A stretch of 64,000 bases of DNA from Micrococcus sp. 2A (GTDB taxonomy: Bacteria > Actinomycetota > Actinomycetes > Actinomycetales > Micrococcaceae). Position 1 is the first letter of the stretch. Each line of letters begins with the position of its first letter. Under the pieces are notes generated by a model. It ran no database searches, was not told where the DNA came from, and saw only the letters and a list, made by a program, of their open reading frames with translations. The position numbers and the translations under genes are program-made. The DNA lies in the NCBI RefSeq assembly GCF_039519235.1, contig NZ_CP154351.1, forward strand, positions 1,302,001 through 1,366,000. Reading direction: 5' to 3'. Shown one piece after another: positions 62,372-64,000 of this stretch.

Positions 62372-63796
62372 TCAGCGGGAGAGGCCGGCGAGCCAGAGGG
62401 CCTCGGCCACGATCGCGTTGCGGAAGTCCCCGAGGTGCAGGGACTCGTTGGCGGAGTGTGCACGGGAGTCCGGGTCCTCCACTCCGGTGATGAGGATCGT
62501 CGCCTCCGGGAAGACCTCCTTGAGGTCGGCGGTGAACGGGATGGACCCGCCGAGGCCGGTCTCCTTGGGCTCCACGCCCCACGCCGCGCCGAGCGCCTCC
62601 AGCATGGCGGCCGCGTGGGGCGCGGAGGTGTCGGTGGAGAAGGGCTGGCCGAACTCGCCCGCCTCCACGGTGATCTCCGCGCCGAGCACCGCGGCGGACT
62701 GCGCCTCGAGGTGCTCCTTGAGCGCCGCGAAGGACGCCGCAGGGTCCATCCCGGGGCCGAGGCGCAGGGAGAACTTGGCGCGCGCCTGCGGCTGCATCGT
62801 GTTCGAGGACTGGGCCACACTCGGGACGTCGATCCCGAGGACGCTCAGGGCCGGGGCGTTCCACAGTCGGTCGGCGAGGGCGCCCGTCCCGGCGAGGGTC
62901 ACGGAGTCCAGGAGCCCGGAGTCGGCGCGGAACACGTCCTCCGGGTACTCGAGGGAGGCCGTGTGGCGCGGCTCGAGGCCGGGCACCGCCACAGCGCCGT
63001 GCTCGTCGTGCAGGGTGGCGACGAGGCGGGAGAGCAGGACGACGGCGTCCAGGACCGGGCCGCCGAACATGCCGGAGTGCACGGCGTGGTCGAGCACGCG
63101 CACGGTCACGGTGCCGTCGACGAGCCCCCGCAGCGAGGTGGTCACCGCCGGCTCCCCCACGGCCCAGTTGGAGGAGTCCGCCACCACGATCGCGTCGGCG
63201 GCGAGGCGGTCGCGGTGCTTCTCCAGGAAGGGGCGGAAGGTGGGAGAGCCGGCCTCCTCCTCCCCCTCGATGAACACGCGCACGCCGACGCCGGCGTCGG
63301 GAAGGGCCTCGTCCAGCGCGGCGAGGGCGGCCATGTGGACCATGATCCCCGCCTTGTCGTCGGCCGCGCCGCGGCCGTAGAGGCGCCCGTCCTTCTCCGT
63401 CGCCGTGAGCGGCGGGGTGTCCCAGAGCGACTCGTCACCGAGGGGCTGGACGTCGTGGTGGGCGTACAACAACACGGTGGGCTTGTCAGCGGCGGCGGGG
63501 CGCTCGCCCAGCACTGCGGGGCCGCCGGGCCGGCCGTCCTCGCGCGTCTCGGTCACGACCTCGACGCCCTGCAGCCCGGCCCCGCGGAGGAGGTCGGCGA
63601 CCTCCTGGGCGGAGCGTTCGAGGTTCTCGCGGGGAGCGGAGTCCCAGGCGATGCCCGGGACGGCCACGAGGTCCTTCAGCGTCTGGAGGGTCTGCGGGAA
63701 GCGGCGGTCCACGGCGGCGCGGACGGCGGTCACGAGCTCGGCGTCGAGGGACTGCGGCACGGAGCCGGCGGAGGCGGCGGGGATCTGTTCGGTCAT
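62372..63796 (-). CDS. M20 family dipeptidase
   Basis: A 474-residue di-zinc peptidase of the carnosinase/PepV-like branch. Ligands: YAHHDVQPLG, YGRGAADDKAG, IEGEEEAGSP, VVADSSNW and the C-terminal His in AHSANESLHLGD. The lid domain contains HSGMFGG. It cleaves short peptides in the cytoplasm. ATG 63796. It lies divergent from a DUF3043 gene and upstream of erpA, an arrangement shared by many actinobacteria. Confidence 0.92.
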   Translation of the reverse strand: MTEQIPAASAGSVPQSLDAELVTAVRAAVDRRFPQTLQTLKDLVAVPGIAWDSAPRENLERSAQEVADLLRGAGLQGVEVVTETREDGRPGGPAVLGERPAAADKPTVLLYAHHDVQPLGDESLWDTPPLTATEKDGRLYGRGAADDKAGIMVHMAALAALDEALPDAGVGVRVFIEGEEEAGSPTFRPFLEKHRDRLAADAIVVADSSNWAVGEPAVTTSLRGLVDGTVTVRVLDHAVHSGMFGGPVLDAVVLLSRLVATLHDEHGAVAVPGLEPRHTASLEYPEDVFRADSGLLDSVTLAGTGALADRLWNAPALSVLGIDVPSVAQSSNTMQPQARAKFSLRLGPGMDPAASFAALKEHLEAQSAAVLGAEITVEAGEFGQPFSTDTSAPHAAAMLEALGAAWGVEPKETGLGGSIPFTADLKEVFPEATILITGVEDPDSRAHSANESLHLGDFRNAIVAEALWLAGLSR

Positions 63797-63826
63797 GCAC
63801 CCAGCCTAGCGACGGCCCCGCCGCAC

Positions 63827-63832
63827 TAGACT
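63827..63832 (+). promoter_or_regulatory. -10 element (TAGACT), leaderless DUF3043 gene
   Basis: TAGACT ends six bases before GTG 63839. Confidence 0.5.
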
Positions 63833-63838
63833 GGCTCG

Positions 63839-64000
63839 GTGTTCACTCGCAGGAAGTCCTCCCCGTCCGCCGAGCCCCCGGCCGCCCCGGCCACCCACGG
63901 CTCGACCGCCCACACCGGCGCCGACCGCGCGCAGGGCAAGTCCACGCCCACGCCGCGGCGCCGCGACCAGGAGGCCGCTCGCCGCCGCCCCCTCGTCCCA
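63839..64000 (+). CDS. DUF3043 family membrane protein, 3' end outside window
   Basis: Only the first 54 codons are present. They start MFTRRKS and reach the conserved basic motif GKSTPTPRRRDQEAARRRPL, typical of the cytoplasmic N-terminus of DUF3043 proteins; the two membrane helices expected further on are beyond the window. Function unknown. Confidence 0.8.
   Translation, partial: MFTRRKSSPSAEPPAAPATHGSTAHTGADRAQGKSTPTPRRRDQEAARRRPLVP

Overview
The window comes from a very GC-rich actinobacterium. GTG starts are frequent, leaderless promoters and four-base gene overlaps are common, and the markers RbpA, Pup/PafA, mycothiol genes and an actinobacterial cytochrome bcc-aa3 branch are all present. 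The gene content fits the Micrococcaceae, most likely Micrococcus: a fused PafBC, a pupylation locus without proteasome subunits, and a small pyrimidine-dimer-glycosylase-family protein. This assignment is an inference from gene content only.

Layout. 1-6.2 kb: end of a lipoate-protein ligase gene, aminopeptidase N, and the divergent glycogen pair glgC/glgA. 6.2-12.9 kb: a fatty-acid locus with a TetR regulator coupled to an acyl-CoA oxidase-type enzyme, facing a divergent thiolase/FabG4-like/MaoC operon. 13.0-16.6 kb: one long gene that joins a MalQ amylomaltase to an MshA-type glycosyltransferase, then tRNA-Leu(GAG). 16.7-22 kb: M20 peptidase, small proteins, uppP, mshC and a PAC2 protein. 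22-36 kb: a HAD/site-2-protease/TrmI/ARC/Dop chain joined by four-base overlaps, three unrelated genes, then pup-pafA, two FKBP prolyl isomerases, a fused pafBC, and tatA-tatC. There are no prcBA genes between pup and pafA. 37-44.4 kb: HelY-like helicase, a degenerate amidohydrolase, polyprenol-phosphate mannosyltransferase, RbpA, and an SPFH/NfeD pair. 44.5-52 kb: an FadH-like flavoenzyme, a short UvrA paralogue, then a patchy accessory stretch with a superinfection-immunity-like gene, a glutamate-synthase remnant, a putative SatD-like regulator and DUF3054. 52-62 kb: trpD, ctaE-qcrCAB, an IS481 relic, and the converging ctaC-ctaD-ctaF operon. 62-64 kb: an ErpA-type Fe-S carrier, an M20 dipeptidase and the start of a DUF3043 gene.

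Systems. Pup, Dop, PafA and ARC form a complete tagging, untagging and unfolding set, but the protease core is not here and the ARC C-terminus lacks the docking motif, so tagging probably serves a non-proteasomal purpose. MshC plus the MshA half of the fusion give two mycothiol steps. CtaCDEF and QcrCAB give the whole bcc-aa3 branch except assembly factors. The most unusual items are the MalQ-MshA fusion, the proteasome-less pupylation locus, the metal-site-dead amidohydrolase and the recombination-like scar around 49.3-49.7 kb.
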